64,000 bases of DNA from assembly GCA_022606135.1 (NCBI GenBank), contig JABYQN010000012.1, positions 992,001-1,056,000 of the forward strand, in the 5' to 3' direction. The DNA comes from Fomes fomentarius (lineage: Eukaryota; Basidiomycota; Agaricomycetes; Polyporales; Polyporaceae). Positions 1-11,339 of the stretch are shown piece by piece; within the stretch, counting starts at the first letter, position 1, and the number at the start of each line of letters is the position of its first letter. The notes under the pieces are model-generated. The model saw only the letters and a list, made by a program, of their open reading frames with translations. It was not told the origin of the DNA and made no database searches. A program made the position numbers and the translations under genes.

Positions 1-280
1 CGGAGATGAAGCGGTCGGACTAGAAGACGTGACTGTCAGATTTGTGAAGTGACGTGAGCTATAGATAGGTCCCCATCGCATGCGCATGGGTGAGGCACCC
101 CTCTAGACCCCAACTACAGTGAGCAGGCAGCCGACGAGGAATGACTTCGCGAGGGCAAACGACGCATACATCTCCCCCCTTCTCAACAAATAGCGCATGT
201 AGCCCCGGAGTTTCCTCGACAGACACCCGACCAGTGTGGCCGATCGCGTTGCAGTAAACACGATCGGTCGCAGCACCGTG

Positions 281-502
281 TCACCGAGGGTCGTAACCAT
301 GAAGAGAAACACATACTACATCGACCTTTGGACTATACCCAAACTCAGGTCCAAGACTCTCAAAATCTCCGTCATGTTCATCTACAAGGGACATACGCCT
401 CCGCTTGGCTGCGGAATAGAGGTTGGGCGTAGCCGAGCCCGGAGCCCACTGTCGCTTCCGGGTCGGTAATGGTGTCTGACAATTTGAATTCTTGTCGTTC
501 AT
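281..502 (-). CDS. possible first exon of an unrecognised gene
   Basis: An open frame of 73 residues starts with MNDKNSNC at 502. It has two basic clusters, TRKRQW and AAKRRR, that look like nuclear localisation signals, followed by an acidic stretch (DEHDGDFESLG). The composition resembles a real N-terminal exon more than chance. A GT donor candidate lies directly after GYSPK, but I cannot fix a convincing acceptor; a second open frame on the same strand lies at 103-312. I recognise no family. It may be the start of a gene that leaves the window or has decayed. Confidence 0.25.
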   Translation of the reverse strand: MNDKNSNCQTPLPTRKRQWAPGSATPNLYSAAKRRRMSLVDEHDGDFESLGPEFGYSPKVDVVCVSLHGYDPR

Positions 503-2020
503 TGTATTTTGGTTGGTGTATGCGCCTGGGTGGACGAATCGTTGCGTTGAAGGGGATAGTGAGGGAGGATAGGATGTGTGTCGTTGCCGGAGGTGGTGGT
601 TGGGGAAAGAGAGCTCACAGCACGTGTGGCTTGAGAGTCTAATAACCCGAGAAGGACACTCTCCGCCCACGCAGCGCCACAAAGCATCGTCCGGTCAATT
701 TGTTCCTTTTGTTCTCTCTTCATACTGTACACAACACCTTGGACAATATGACAAACGACGACAACTTGTCACAGTCGCGGATCGGACGCGAGGTGTATAC
801 TCAGCCCTTCCACGTGATTGCGAACTCAAATGCCATATGGACTCGAATCCCGCCAGAACGGTAACGGCTCCCAACTTGATTTTACAATTTCACGAACAGT
901 ACTTACTACTGTAGATTGCAATTGCGCATCATCAATCAACGTAACGCGATCATGTTCCAATACTCATTGTCTATGCCACTCAAGCACAATAGGGAGAACT
1001 TGCCTTGTTCTCTCCAGGTTCCAATCTCAGAGAGTTGCGCCAGCCTCCAGGTGCACACCTGGCGCAACTAAGTTACGTCTTGTATGAGGCACAGGCAACT
1101 CTGGATCGTATAACTCTCACCTCGGAGAACGCGCTTGCTGCTGCTTAGGCCCGCCCACGGATGCCAGGCTCGCGCCGTGTCCACGATACCATTCATGTTC
1201 TCTCTTTTGCCTGGCTCTCAGTGTTTTCCTCATTTGGGGACGGAGCGTTCCTTAGGCTTGGCCATGATTCTCGAAGAGCATCAGCGTCCGTGTCGTGACA
1301 TGACCCAAGTCATGGAAGTGCATCGCCGAAGGACTTCGTACAATATTCATGTTGGAGATGTATGTGGAATGCGGTCTTGATATTCACGTTGAGCCTCTCT
1401 CATTGCGTGCGGTGGTCATCGCTATGAGTTCCAAGCCACGTACCTGGCCCTTGCCGTGATGAGCTCACTGCTCAGATCGGATCCCAAAAGGACCCAGTCT
1501 TGTCGTAAAGATGAGCTACATAATCGATTCTAGCATGGGTAATACTTATATGAGTACAAGCGAAGTTGGAGGAGATTCATGCGTACCTTGTCTCCTCGCA
1601 GAGCTCCTCGAAATGAAACTTCTGGTCAGCCTGAGGATGCTTAGATGTAGACTAGCAAGTTAGGTAGTCAGTGCTACTTACACCAAAATGAGCGACATGT
1701 ATGCAAATCAAGACCGGAGGAAAAGTACGGTTGTGTCGACGTCGTCGCCGTCATGAAGTTCAAGCCTTCAAAGTCATAATCATGTCGCGCGCAAACGTTT
1801 ACTGCGACGTCGTGAACCATATGCATGTGATCGCATGTCGGGCAGTACCCGATCAAGAAGACCCAGCGAGCTTGAGCTTGTGGTCCCACTCCGTTCCTAG
1901 CCGCTCTTGCCTCCCACCATCACTTCGCTCAGCGTCGCTACTCTTCGTCGCTGCTGCAGTCAGGCAATCTTCCGCCGTCACGACGCTCACGAACTAGTCA
2001 AAGTCCTGCAACTCAGAGAA
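503..2020. other. intergenic, nothing supported
   Basis: Only short open frames with no recognisable product. The last 150 bases before 2021 are pyrimidine-rich and would hold the promoter and 5' UTR of the next gene; I see no clear TATA box. Confidence 0.5.
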
Positions 2021-2876
2021 ATGGCGCGCTACGTCCCCCTCGCGCTCTTCCTGGCGCTCCTTTCGCTCTGGTCGTCGACCATCCTCAATGCATTCGCGTC
2101 TCCATACCTGCCGCTGCCCACGCAGTTCTCTGGGCGTGTTCAGAACAGACCTGTCTCTCAGGCAGGGTCGGTGAGGAGGACAGATGAGCCGCAGTTCCCG
2201 GACACACCCCCGTCGTGCCCCATCTGCGCAGAGAACTATTGGAACATCAATAGCTGCGCAGAGGCGGCACCTGTTCTGCAGAACTTCTCGATGGTGAGTA
2301 TCGAGTTAAGATGTGACTGTGCAGGTCCTCCATGACAAATGCATTGGGGGCGCTGGGATCGACACTGCGCCTGTGGGACGATGGAGCAAAGGTTGACTGG
2401 AGAATCTGTCGTAGATCATCTTCAACCCCGGTGCGTTCATCGACATCATCAAGTGCGCATGCGCGGACACATTCCAGAGCAGTGAGTCTCGTTGTCTGCT
2501 TGGGTTGCCAAATTCCTTGCTAAACAACGGCATGTCTCTTGCAGCATACCCCCAATGCGTCGACTGGTGAGTTAATGCCTCGATGCCATCAGCCAACACG
2601 CTCTGAATCACCTCTCCCAGCTTCATTCGAACGAACCAGACGAGCTTCCTGGACGCAGGCTCTGACGAACTCCCCGCAGTCGTCGACGGCATGCGCAAGA
2701 TCTGCGCACTCGAGAGCACGCTCCTCGGTGGCGTACAGAGCGCGAACGGCGAGGTGACGCCCACCTCCAGTATCGTCGCTCCAACACCAACAGGGACTAA
2801 CGGCGCCGCTGCCCTGTCCCCCTGGTATGCGGCCGTGCTCGCGACCTTGTTGGGTATCATCGCAGCTCTGCTGTGA
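2021..2876 (+). CDS. small secreted Cys-rich protein, predicted GPI-anchored
   Basis: Four exons (2021-2293, 2415-2481, 2545-2566, 2621-2876) join in frame to give 205 residues. All introns are GT..AG and the phases agree. Residues 1-26 form a signal peptide (MARYVPLALFLALLSLW, cleavage near NAFA). A compact domain follows with eight cysteines, starting SCPICAENYW and continuing KCACADTFQS, YPQCVDCF and RKICALES, with two N-glycosylation sequons (NFS, NQT). The C-terminus is a Thr/Ser/Pro-rich linker (TPTSSIVAPTPTG) and a hydrophobic tail ending AALL, the pattern of a GPI-attachment signal. Such proteins are common at the cell wall of agaricomycetes; their role is unknown. The gene model is inferred from splice signals and continuous composition. 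Confidence 0.85.
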
Positions 2877-3569
2877 GACTCGGGAGCTCGTTGCATCTCG
2901 GTTCAGGTTCGAGGACGTTGCTGGGGTCCGCTTGAGGAGCTTATTTATACCCTATTTTCCCGGTCTCTTCTCCGTGTCTGTCTCGAGACTTTGGACGATG
3001 ACCGTTGTGTAGCTGACGACCTGTTACGACCTTTTCATGACTTTCACGAAGCGATGATGATGTATCCAGTGCTGATTTTGTACTCGCGCAGTATCCAACC
3101 GTGCTTTCTCCGCCAAGTCTCCAGAGTCTGCCCTGACTTGTGCACCAGCCAGTTCTCGATCTTCAGCAAGTCGGAACTTGTGTTGTACGTGCCTGAAGGC
3201 ATGACACGAATACTGTGGTATGCGAGTTCGCACAGCACGCTCCGTCCACACCGTACATCACTCCTAATCTCGGAGACGGAGAGGCGCTTTTATTGCACTA
3301 CAGGTCCAAAACTTCGACAATACTTCGACCATGTCACGATTTAGCTGCTATCCGAGTTCAAGGACCACCGTCGCTGGAGGGAAATTAAATGCCACCCCCC
3401 TGAGGGGAGCGGAGCAATCGGCAACGAATTCATCGACTACTTCTAACCATCCCGCGATGGCCGGCAGGGAAAGCCTGCAGTACATCACACGACATCATCA
3501 GGTAGCGTATTGGAACGCAGCTCCGACACACCTACAGCAGCACCAGCCATGAGCAGCTCCTGCCACTAG
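2877..3569. other. intergenic, nothing supported
   Basis: This is the 3' flank of the secreted-protein gene, followed by low-information sequence. No gene, RNA or repeat was recognised. Confidence 0.5.
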
Positions 3570-3990
3570 GTACTCTAACTTACCTCGACGAGGGCCGCCC
3601 GGCTGGCCCCTCGCACTCAGATGACGTCAACACATCCTTCAATGGCTCGATATGGAAGATGTCAGCCTCGGCACATGACGCCGCTCACAGTCGCTGCACT
3701 CAGCCATCCTAGTCTTGACCCGTCGATCGTGGCGAGGACGTGTAGCAACAGGGCTTTTCATCTGCTATCTCACTTGCCGTCCGTTGCTCACATCTCTTTT
3801 AACTGCCAGAGATGCCTTGCGATGTGGACGGCCCGTGCCCCGACGACGACACGACGATGCGTGCGCACGAGATAAAAGTTGGACGACATGGCCAGCAGAA
3901 GCCCTGGGTCCCTGGGGTGAGGTAGTGTATAACCGACGGGCAGCCCTCGCAGCTGACCCCGAGGTTCTTGTCTCTGGTTCTTTTTTTGCT
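3570..3990 (+). repeat. inverted dispersed repeat, copy a
   Basis: This stretch reappears in reverse complement at 11340-11850. Shared landmarks run in the same relative order: the segment around ATGACGTCAACAC, then GATATGGAAGATGTCAGCC, a CATGACGCCGCTCACAG block, a GCTTTTCATCTGCTATCTC block and ACATCTCTTTTAACTGCC. The copies differ by indels and substitutions, so this is an old duplication rather than a recent palindrome. Open frames in both copies share peptide stretches such as MARYGRCQPRHMTPL, but I recognise no protein. It is directly followed by a WD40 relic, so it may be part of a decayed WD40-type gene. Confidence 0.75.
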
Positions 3991-4057
3991 CTCGCGTTTA
4001 TTGAAGGCTTGCTGACCTGACAGCTTCTCATACCGGACCACTACTTTGTGTTTTACG

Positions 4058-4276
4058 GCCCACAATGAGGTCGTCTGTGTGGTCCGTTCGTCGCCTAACA
4101 GGATGTATTTCGCCTTGGCGTACACGCCGGATGGAGCCGTACAAGTGTGGAGGTCTCTGGCAGAGGGTGGCTCGTGTATAGCCAGAGTCACGGAACATTA
4201 AGGCGCTGTCAGGCACATGGCGTTCTCGCCGGACGGCGAGCTGCTGGTGTCTGGTGCCGACGATGGGTCGATCTGC
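4058..4276 (+). pseudogene. WD40-repeat protein fragment, decayed
   Basis: One frame reads through two adjacent WD40-like blades: AHNEVVCVVRSSPNR, then YTPDGAVQVWRSL, an in-frame stop after VTEH, then GAVRHMAFSPDGELL and VSGADDGSI. The motifs FSPDG and SGADDGSI are typical of the NACHT/WD40 genes abundant in agaricomycetes. No start, signal or further blades are seen on either side, so this is a relic. The family assignment rests on motifs only. Confidence 0.7.
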
Positions 4277-4901
4277 ATCGGCCCGCTTCGTCACTACATT
4301 ACTCGGAGGGAGGCCTGACCGTGAAGCGCGTAGTACAAGAGAATTCTGTCTGGTGGCGAGCCACACAACACCCGAGCTACTTGCTAACATACCCTTCTTT
4401 GCATTCCAGCATATGATGATTCGATTTTGCTCTTATCGGCGTCAGCCGGCCACACTTCATCGACATCTATGACCAGGCGGATAATTGGATGGATTCGTGG
4501 ATGGATTGCACATCAGCCGGGCTTGGTATCCGCACAAAGGACACTTTCAACCATATCATTCGTGGTCGGTGGCACAGTGTGCATCCCTAGATATCCAGGG
4601 CATTGACATCTTTGTAGCAGCCTACGTATCATGAAATCGATCCCTTTGTTTAATTTCGTGACAGGTGAGCCGTCCCAAACATATCATGGAAGTTGAGGTG
4701 CCTTGACATCTTGCTTTGCACGCCGTGTGGGCGCATGGGATCAAAGCCTCAAGTGTGTACCATACCTTTGAGTACGACGCAGATGCTATCGGACACCCTA
4801 GTCTATCATCCTCCTCCCTATCGCCTTCCACCCGCAGGTAATCGCTTCAGGTGTACCAAACCCCACGAAAAGAACCCACTGGCGCACCATCATCACACAC
4901 C
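4277..4901. other. intergenic, nothing supported
   Basis: No recognisable coding sequence continues from the WD40 relic, and no RNA gene or repeat was seen. Confidence 0.45.
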
Positions 4902-5060
4902 ATGCGACCGTTTTCGGTGCTGATCACACTCAACTTCTTCACCGTACTGGCTATACTCTTCCGCCCTCGAGCTACACCAGCCCAGTCTATACCGAGAGGA
5001 CGACCTCGTGTAACTCCAGTGCGACCTCATGTGATGAGTCAAGCGCAGAGGCGCGGTTGA
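4902..5060 (+). CDS. possible short secreted peptide
   Basis: A 52-residue frame begins MRPFSVLITLNFFTV, a plausible signal peptide or membrane segment, and continues with a basic, Pro/Arg-rich tail (PRGRPRVTPVRP) to a stop. The start is chosen because the hydrophobic segment follows it at once. There is no homology I recognise, no intron, and the length is within chance expectation. It could equally be the first exon of a decayed gene. Confidence 0.22.
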   Translation: MRPFSVLITLNFFTVLAILFRPRATPAQSIPRGRPRVTPVRPHVMSQAQRRG

Positions 5061-5385
5061 AAGGCATCCTTTGGTGCTTCCGAGCCCACGCGACGTGCAC
5101 GAGGCCGTGGGTCTAGACGGGGAAACGTAGGCGCTAGCTAGGTGCAGACATTCAGAGGAGCCATTGGCAACCGAGGGAATTGCGATGGACTGAAGATATC
5201 ATTACGATCTCTGTTGAGGTACCCTGAGGAACGTTGTAGTGGCGAGTAACTAGTCCATCCATAGGCTGTATCCGTACTAGTGGCGTTCTGTATCCAAGTC
5301 TGACCTTCATGACGATACATGACGGATACGAGCATCACGAATACATGTGCGAGTCGAGAAGAGTAAGTAACCGACACCCGACATA
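5061..5385. other. short intergenic, nothing supported
   Basis: This is the 3' side of the minus-strand coiled-coil gene; no other feature was recognised. Confidence 0.4.
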
Positions 5386-5940
5386 TCAATTGCAAGACAC
5401 CTCCACAGAAGCAAGGATCCCTTCTTTCATGGCCGGCTCTAGCTCAGACGTCTCCGCCGCGTGATGGCACGTCATGCCATCTAGCAGTCCCTCAAGCCTA
5501 GCATAGTCCTCTTCGAGTCGTCCCAGCTGCTCCCTGACTTTCTCATTCTCAGCGCGCAACTCTGGCTCCAATGCTGCGCGTTTTCGTATGTCGTCGTCCA
5601 TGCGCGAGTCGCGTTCTGTCAAAACGTGACATTGGCCCTTCCAGCGGGCGACCTCCTGCTCGAGGAGGCGGATGCGCTCCTCGTACGTCGCCTTGAGCAT
5701 AGCGACCCCATCTCGTGCCTGCCCCTCGGCGAGAGTAGCGCGCCGCTCGAGCTGGTTGTTCTCCGAAGTAACAGCAGATGCATGCGTGGACGCGCTGCCG
5801 TACAATGTGCGAAATAAGTCGCGGTCCTTTTCGGCTTCTGCGCGGCGCCGTTGTAGTTCCTCGTTCACTGCACGGGACTGGGCGAGCTTCTGTTCCCATT
5901 GCTCGGTAGTGTGGGGGGGACATTCGGGTTCTGTGGACAT
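5386..5940 (-). CDS. coiled-coil protein of unknown function
   Basis: A single-exon frame of 184 residues starts MSTEPECPPHTTEQWEQKL. From about residue 12 to 165 it is dominated by Glu, Lys, Arg, Gln, Leu and Ala in heptad spacing (for example YEERIRLLEQEVARWKG and ENEKVREQLGRLEEDY), a long parallel coiled coil. A conserved-looking core, RDLFRTLYGSASTHAS, interrupts it near residue 42. There is no signal peptide or membrane segment, so it should be cytosolic or nuclear. Small single-exon coiled-coil proteins of this kind occur widely in agaricomycetes (family impression from memory). It lies divergently from GH115, with about 1.1 kb between the two starts. Confidence 0.75.
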   Translation of the reverse strand: MSTEPECPPHTTEQWEQKLAQSRAVNEELQRRRAEAEKDRDLFRTLYGSASTHASAVTSENNQLERRATLAEGQARDGVAMLKATYEERIRLLEQEVARWKGQCHVLTERDSRMDDDIRKRAALEPELRAENEKVREQLGRLEEDYARLEGLLDGMTCHHAAETSELEPAMKEGILASVEVSCN

Positions 5941-7042
5941 TGTAGCTTGATCTATGGCGTGGAGTTAGCTGCTGTTGGTCCAATGCATGGAACAGCATCC
6001 GCTTACTTTGGTTTGGAATCTTGCGGCACAAGAGCTGAGGCTTGCAGAGAAGGTGACGTGTCCAGTGAGTCTCTACGGTAGAGTCGTTGGGTCAGTTGGC
6101 TTCCAGCCCAGCTCGTTATGCGTTGCCAGGTTCACCGTGTTCGCCCTGTGTACTAGTTCGAAATCGCAACGTTCTGAATAGTGAACTTCTTGCCAGTGGC
6201 GGAGTCGAACATACGTCGTTAGAGACGCCGATGACTGCTCTGGGCGTCTGCTCGGTAGTTATTCTCCCCTCGGTCTCCCCGAATCGCATAACACTACCAT
6301 CCACAACGACGTCGACCACTCCAGCAGCACCGACCATACTATACAATCGCAGTTTCAACCTGGAAGATGTCCACACTCGCTCGATTGGTATCATCACTAC
6401 TGATCAACAACATGAATGAAGTTTTGGTCATCTTCTAGTTCCCTTTCGTGCTCTACTGGTACTTGGTTCCAATGGTCGTGTCGTGAAACGCATAGACGAC
6501 AAGCTCTGGTCATTAGTGTCGTCAATGTTCTACAAGTGAGTTGATCAATTATCGCCGGCCCGGCGGGGTTTTCGCCTCCGGCCGCATGACCACTGCACGG
6601 TGTAGAGTGTGTACTGACCTTTGCATCACAGCAGGCCTGGGTCTCCTAAGGTCATTCTATCACACCTTCACTGTTCTTGGAGTGGTCAAGAGTGAACCGT
6701 GGTCCGACGGTGCCGGTGAGACCTAAGCTGATGTTGCGCCGGACCCGACCCGACACCCGAAGGTCAACTGATCCTGCCTGGTGGTCCCCGCACCTTCAGC
6801 CCGCCAAGGAAAATACGTCTCCCCGCTCTCGGAGCTCGGCGGCCAGGGCAGAAACGGAGGCTTGCAGCGCAATATTGGACCCTTCCCTTGGCTTAGCCTG
6901 GCTGTGGCGCCGATAATCCTCCGCGGCGGTGAGTTCACTCACGTGGGATCAGAAGGCCCCAAATCTGTTAAGAGAGCGTGCGGGGTAAAATCCCGGTGCG
7001 CGCATTGTTCTCGACCTCGACAGCAACAGTCGCGTTCATCTC
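5941..7042. other. divergent intergenic region between the coiled-coil and GH115 genes
   Basis: It should hold the promoters of both neighbours. A GC-rich inverted sequence, GCCGGCCCGGCGGGG..CGCCTCCGGCCG, sits near 6555-6585. I see no clear TATA box and no further gene. Confidence 0.4.
6786..6826 (-). promoter_or_regulatory. two possible Cre1/Mig1-type sites upstream of GH115
   Basis: CCCCGC occurs at 6786-6791 and 6821-6826, which on the minus strand reads GCGGGG and fits the SYGGRG site bound by fungal carbon-catabolite repressors. The sites lie 215-260 bases upstream of the GH115 start, a usual place for carbon repression of hemicellulase genes. The motif is short and chance hits are common in this GC-rich sequence. 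Confidence 0.3.
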
Positions 7043-10000
7043 ATGGCTGGCATTCGCTGGGGCAACACACTCTCACTCGGCCTGGGCCTGCTGGCGGCCG
7101 CGGGCGGGGCATCTGGTATCGGGCAAGACTCCTGCGTCGCGTTCCAGCCTTCGTCTTCCACCTTCTCAGTCGTTAGCAGACATAAGGCTGCGTCGGTCCT
7201 CGTCTCTCCTGACGAGTGGCCGGGCGTGCAACACGCCGCGTTTGACTTCGTGTCGGACATTCAGGCCGTTAGCGGCGTGAAGCCAACAATCAAGAACGTC
7301 ACTACGACGCAATCGTCGTTCTCCTCGTATGGCTCCTCTGCAATTATTGTGGGCACGCTCGGCAAGTCTTCGCTCATCGAAGCGGTGGTCAACAACACGA
7401 ACTTGGATGTGTCGGGGATTCGGGGCCAGTGGGAGGCCTTCGTGACGAAGAAGGTTGAGAACCCGCTGCCTGGAATCAAGGACGCATATGTCATTGTCGG
7501 TGCGGATAAACGCGGGACAATTTACGCTTTATACGAGCACTCGGAGCAATTTGGTATGTCTCTCGATGTCGTCAGTATTACACGAAGGAACGTAGCTCAC
7601 GTTGTCTCTACCTAGGCGTGTCCCCGTGGTACTGGTGAGTGTCTTGGCGCCCACAAATCACCTCAGTATCGAGCTCACGGCCTGTTTATGCGCATAGGTG
7701 GGCCGACGTACCCACTACTAAGCACTCCGAGCTCTACGTTCCAGTCGCTGGTTGCTCACACAACTCCCCAACTGTCAAATATCGTGGCATTCTCATCAAC
7801 GACGAGCAGCCCGCTCTGCAGAACTGGGCCATGGAGAAATTTACGAACGGCACTGGCTCCGCTTTGTTGAACTCTCCGTTCAACCGCTTCTTCTACGTCA
7901 AGCTGTGGGTGTTTTGCCAACCGCATCAACGGTTTCCTGACCACCCAGTTTCGATTCACAGGTTTGAGCTGATTTTGCGTCTAAAGGCGAACACTCTCTG
8001 GCCAGGTATGCGACACAATTGACTCGAATGTTATCTCGCATTGAACGCGTCTCGGACACAGCAATGTGGGCAAGGTGCGACTTGTCTTGTGCACGTGACC
8101 GCGTTGTGCTGACAATCCATGATGCGGTAGTGCGTTCGGGGTAGATGATCCGCAGAACCAGCCCTTGGCAGACTGGTACGGCATTGTCATGGGCACGACG
8201 CACGAAGAGCCGTTCATGCGCTCACTCCCCAACGAATGGACACTGTTCGGGAAGGGGAAATGGGACTACGCTGGGAACCAGGAGAACGTGTATACCTTCT
8301 GGAAGGAGGGTATTGAGAGGGCTAAGCCCTATGAGAATGTTATCACCATTGGCATGCGTGGTAATGGTGAGTGTTCTCTCAATTGTTGTATCGTGGGGAA
8401 TCGCTGAAGATAGACGGGATATAGGTGACTTGCCTCTCTCCGAGGATCAGAACATCGAGCTGATGGAAAAGATCGTGAACGATCAACGCACGCTGTTGGA
8501 GGACGTCTTCAATACGTCCGACGTCAGCTCTGTTCCCCAAGTCTGGACGCTCTGTGAGTTGTTCCCCCTGGCACTGACATTCGCGTGTCACCCGCTGAGA
8601 GCATTCACTCAATAGACAAGGAGGTGCAGCAGTACTATGACGACGGTTTGCGTGTTCCAGACGACGTGATACTCATGTGGTCGGATGACAAGTGCGTACC
8701 CGCGTGTGTGTAGGAATTGTGGAGTATACTGACACAGGTCGATAGCTGGGGCAACATTCGTCGATACCCTCTCATTGAGGAACGTGGCCGGTCGGGAGGC
8801 TCTGGTATCTACTACCACGTCCGTGATTCTGTTTCAACAAGGCATGATCGCGATACACTGACGCTCTTCGCAGGTGGACTACGTCGGCGACCCAAGAGAC
8901 TATAAGTGGATCACAGTGAGTCTCCCCTTGTTTGCCCGCTCGGACATGCGTTGACCAACCTGTACAGAGCAGCCAAATCGAGAAGGCACGCCTCTCAACG
9001 CTTCATTCCCCATATTCCAACTAACTATATCCCGCTACATATGAACAGCTCTTCGAGCAGCTCTCAACCGCCGTCGCGCGCAACGCAACTAGCCTCTGGG
9101 TCCTGAACGTTGGCGACCTCAAGCCCTACGAGATGTCAACGGAGTTCTTCCTCACCTACGCTTACGATGCGTCCAAGTGGTCCCCATACAACCTGCGCGA
9201 CTTCTACATCAGCTGGGCGCAGCGCGAGTTCGACCTTTCCGCATCCGATGCAGCGGAAGTTGCGGGCATTGTGGCGAATGTGACGCGTCACAATGCAAGG
9301 AGGAAGCCCGAGCTGTGGAACTCGACAATGTACAGCTTGACAAATTACCGCGAGTGCGTTTTGACCCCTTCCGCATTTTGCGGTGCACTGGATTGGATGA
9401 TGTGTGTGCTGATGGGAGTGTGCGGGATGATGCAGGGCCGAGAGCGTGCTTGCATCGTTGGAAGCCACCGCGGCGGCGTCCGCCAGGATATACAACAAGC
9501 TATCGGACGATGCGAAGCCTGCGTTCTTCCAGCTCGTGCACCACCCCGTGCAGGCGACGCTCACCCTCGCGAACTTGTGGATCTCCGCGGGCATCAACAA
9601 CTTGCGAGCGTCGCAGGCGCGTCTCAGTGCGAACGACTACTTTGACGAGGTTCAGAAGTTCTTTGAGGACGACTATGCGTTGGAGATCGACTACCACAGC
9701 ATTCTCAACGGTATGTCTTTCGACCTCGTGTAAATGGCTACTGATAGGAGCGGTTTGTGATATAGGAAAATGGGATCATATCATGGACCAGACGCATGTC
9801 ATGTATTACTACTGGCAAAATCCCATGGTGAACACGTATGTCTCTCATCAAAATACATTGGTGTTTTCTATTCTGACCATGTTTCATCAGTATGCCATTT
9901 GTAACGAAGGTGCAGGGAAAGAAGCAAGCTCTCGCTGGCCCCTTGCGCATTGTTCCCGAAAGCACCTCTGGAGCCTGGTGAGCCAGATTCCCTGCCCCAC

Positions 10001-11235
10001 CACCTCTCCACCCGCCCACATGCTAACACTCATGACCCCCGAGGCCCGGCGACAACGGCCATAATTGTGCCGACGGGTACAACTGCGGCAACCCCAAGCT
10101 CGCCCTCGACTCCTACCTCCCCGCTGGTAACCGCTACGTCGACGTAGGGGCGGGCGGGCCCACTTCCTTCACGTTCACCGTCGTCGCGAACGAATCGTGG
10201 GTGCATGTCTCGCCCTCCAAGGGCTCGATCTCCCCGGCGCACCCCGAGCAGAGGGTGTACGTGAGTGTGGACTGGAGCAAGGTTGCAGAGGGGGCGCACG
10301 GCGCGACGGTGACGATTGAGGCGACTGTTAAGGGGAAGGTTGTGAACAGTGTGCCTGTGGAGGTGACTGCGAACAAGGCCGTCGTACCGGAGGGTTTCAC
10401 AGGTGAGTTTCTGTGTGGTAGTTGCGACCTTGGATGGTGGCTGACGCGATGATGCTGGGGATAGGCTTCGTTGAGGGCGATGGTGTCGTGTCCATCGAGG
10501 CTGGCCATGCCGCCCGGAACACGTCCGTCGAGGGCATCACCTGGACGGAGATCCCCGGGCTCGGACGCACCGCGTCTGGTGTGACACCTTGGCCGCGCGG
10601 AGGGAACGAGCTCAACTTCACCGCAGGCAGCGGTCCGAGCATGTATGTCTGCCACCCTCTTCTTCCTTTTTCCCTCTTCCCTTCTGATCTGCTCTCACTA
10701 ACCCGTCCATATCACCAAAGCGAATACGACTTCTATCTCTTCAACACCTACCTTCAAGGCGGGAACGTCACCGTCAACACGTACGTCTCGCCCTCCCTGA
10801 ACGGGCTCGGAGACTCGCGCCCGCTTGGTTTCGCGCTCTCGATCGACGACGGCGAGCCGCAGACGACGTACTTCGTGCCGGAAACGCCGAAGGGGAGCAG
10901 CGCGCCGGCCCCATGGGGTGGGGTGGATGGGTGGGTGGCGAATAGCATTATTGAAGTGCCGGTGGTGCTGGACGTGCAGCCGGGGAAGCACACCCTCAAG
11001 GTTGGTTCATGGCGTGACTAGTGAAAATGGGGGGGAATCACTGATGGGGAATCCGTTTATAGGTCTGGATGATCGAGCCGACTGTTGTCGTGCAGAAGAT
11101 TGTCATCGGTGCGTGCCCTTCTCGCGGGATGGGTTGTGTGTGTCTTGTCATCTCACTGCTATTGCATTTGGGTGCGCAGATACGGGAGGAGTGAAGCCAA
11201 GTTATCTCGGCCCTCCGGAAAGTATCCGGGTGTGA
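7043..11235 (+). CDS. GH115 xylan alpha-1,2-glucuronidase, secreted
   Basis: Twenty exons join in frame to 1007 residues, about full length for the family: 7043-7553, 7616-7634, 7698-7904, 7962-8005, 8062-8074, 8131-8366, 8425-8553, 8616-8691, 8746-8818, 8874-8915, 8968-8985, 9049-9353, 9436-9710, 9766-9835, 9891-9977, 10044-10402, 10465-10642, 10721-11000, 11063-11108, 11180-11235. A signal peptide covers about residues 1-26. Family-typical segments follow in order: VSPWYWWADVP, YRGILINDEQPALQNWA, ELILRLKANTLWPAMW, DWYGIVMGTTHEEPF, MWSDDNWGNIRR, WVLNVGDLKPYEM and HVMYYYWQNPM. The C-terminal part (from about residue 700) is beta-rich and matches the family's C-terminal domain (WVHVSPSKGSI, YDFYLFNTYLQGG). 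GH115 enzymes remove 4-O-methyl-glucuronic acid from xylan. The intron before LFEQLS (8986-9048) is GC..AG. No stop or frameshift is present, so the gene looks functional. Confidence 0.95.
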
Positions 11236-11339
11236 AGTTACTAGTCTCTCCATACTAATAGTGTTGGTTGAAGATTGTGTTCCTTTTGGGGGATGCGAAG
11301 GTCTACAGTCAATCTCGTTGTATCTACGAATCGACACTA

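Noticed and set aside
6116..6397. Minus-strand frame of 93 residues upstream of GH115
   Set aside because: No motif, start context or splice partner supports it, and the length is within chance for this base composition.
9177..10064. A 295-residue open frame inside GH115 in another phase
   Set aside because: It is Arg/Ser/Thr-rich shadow sequence crossing several GH115 introns; the GH115 model explains the region completely.
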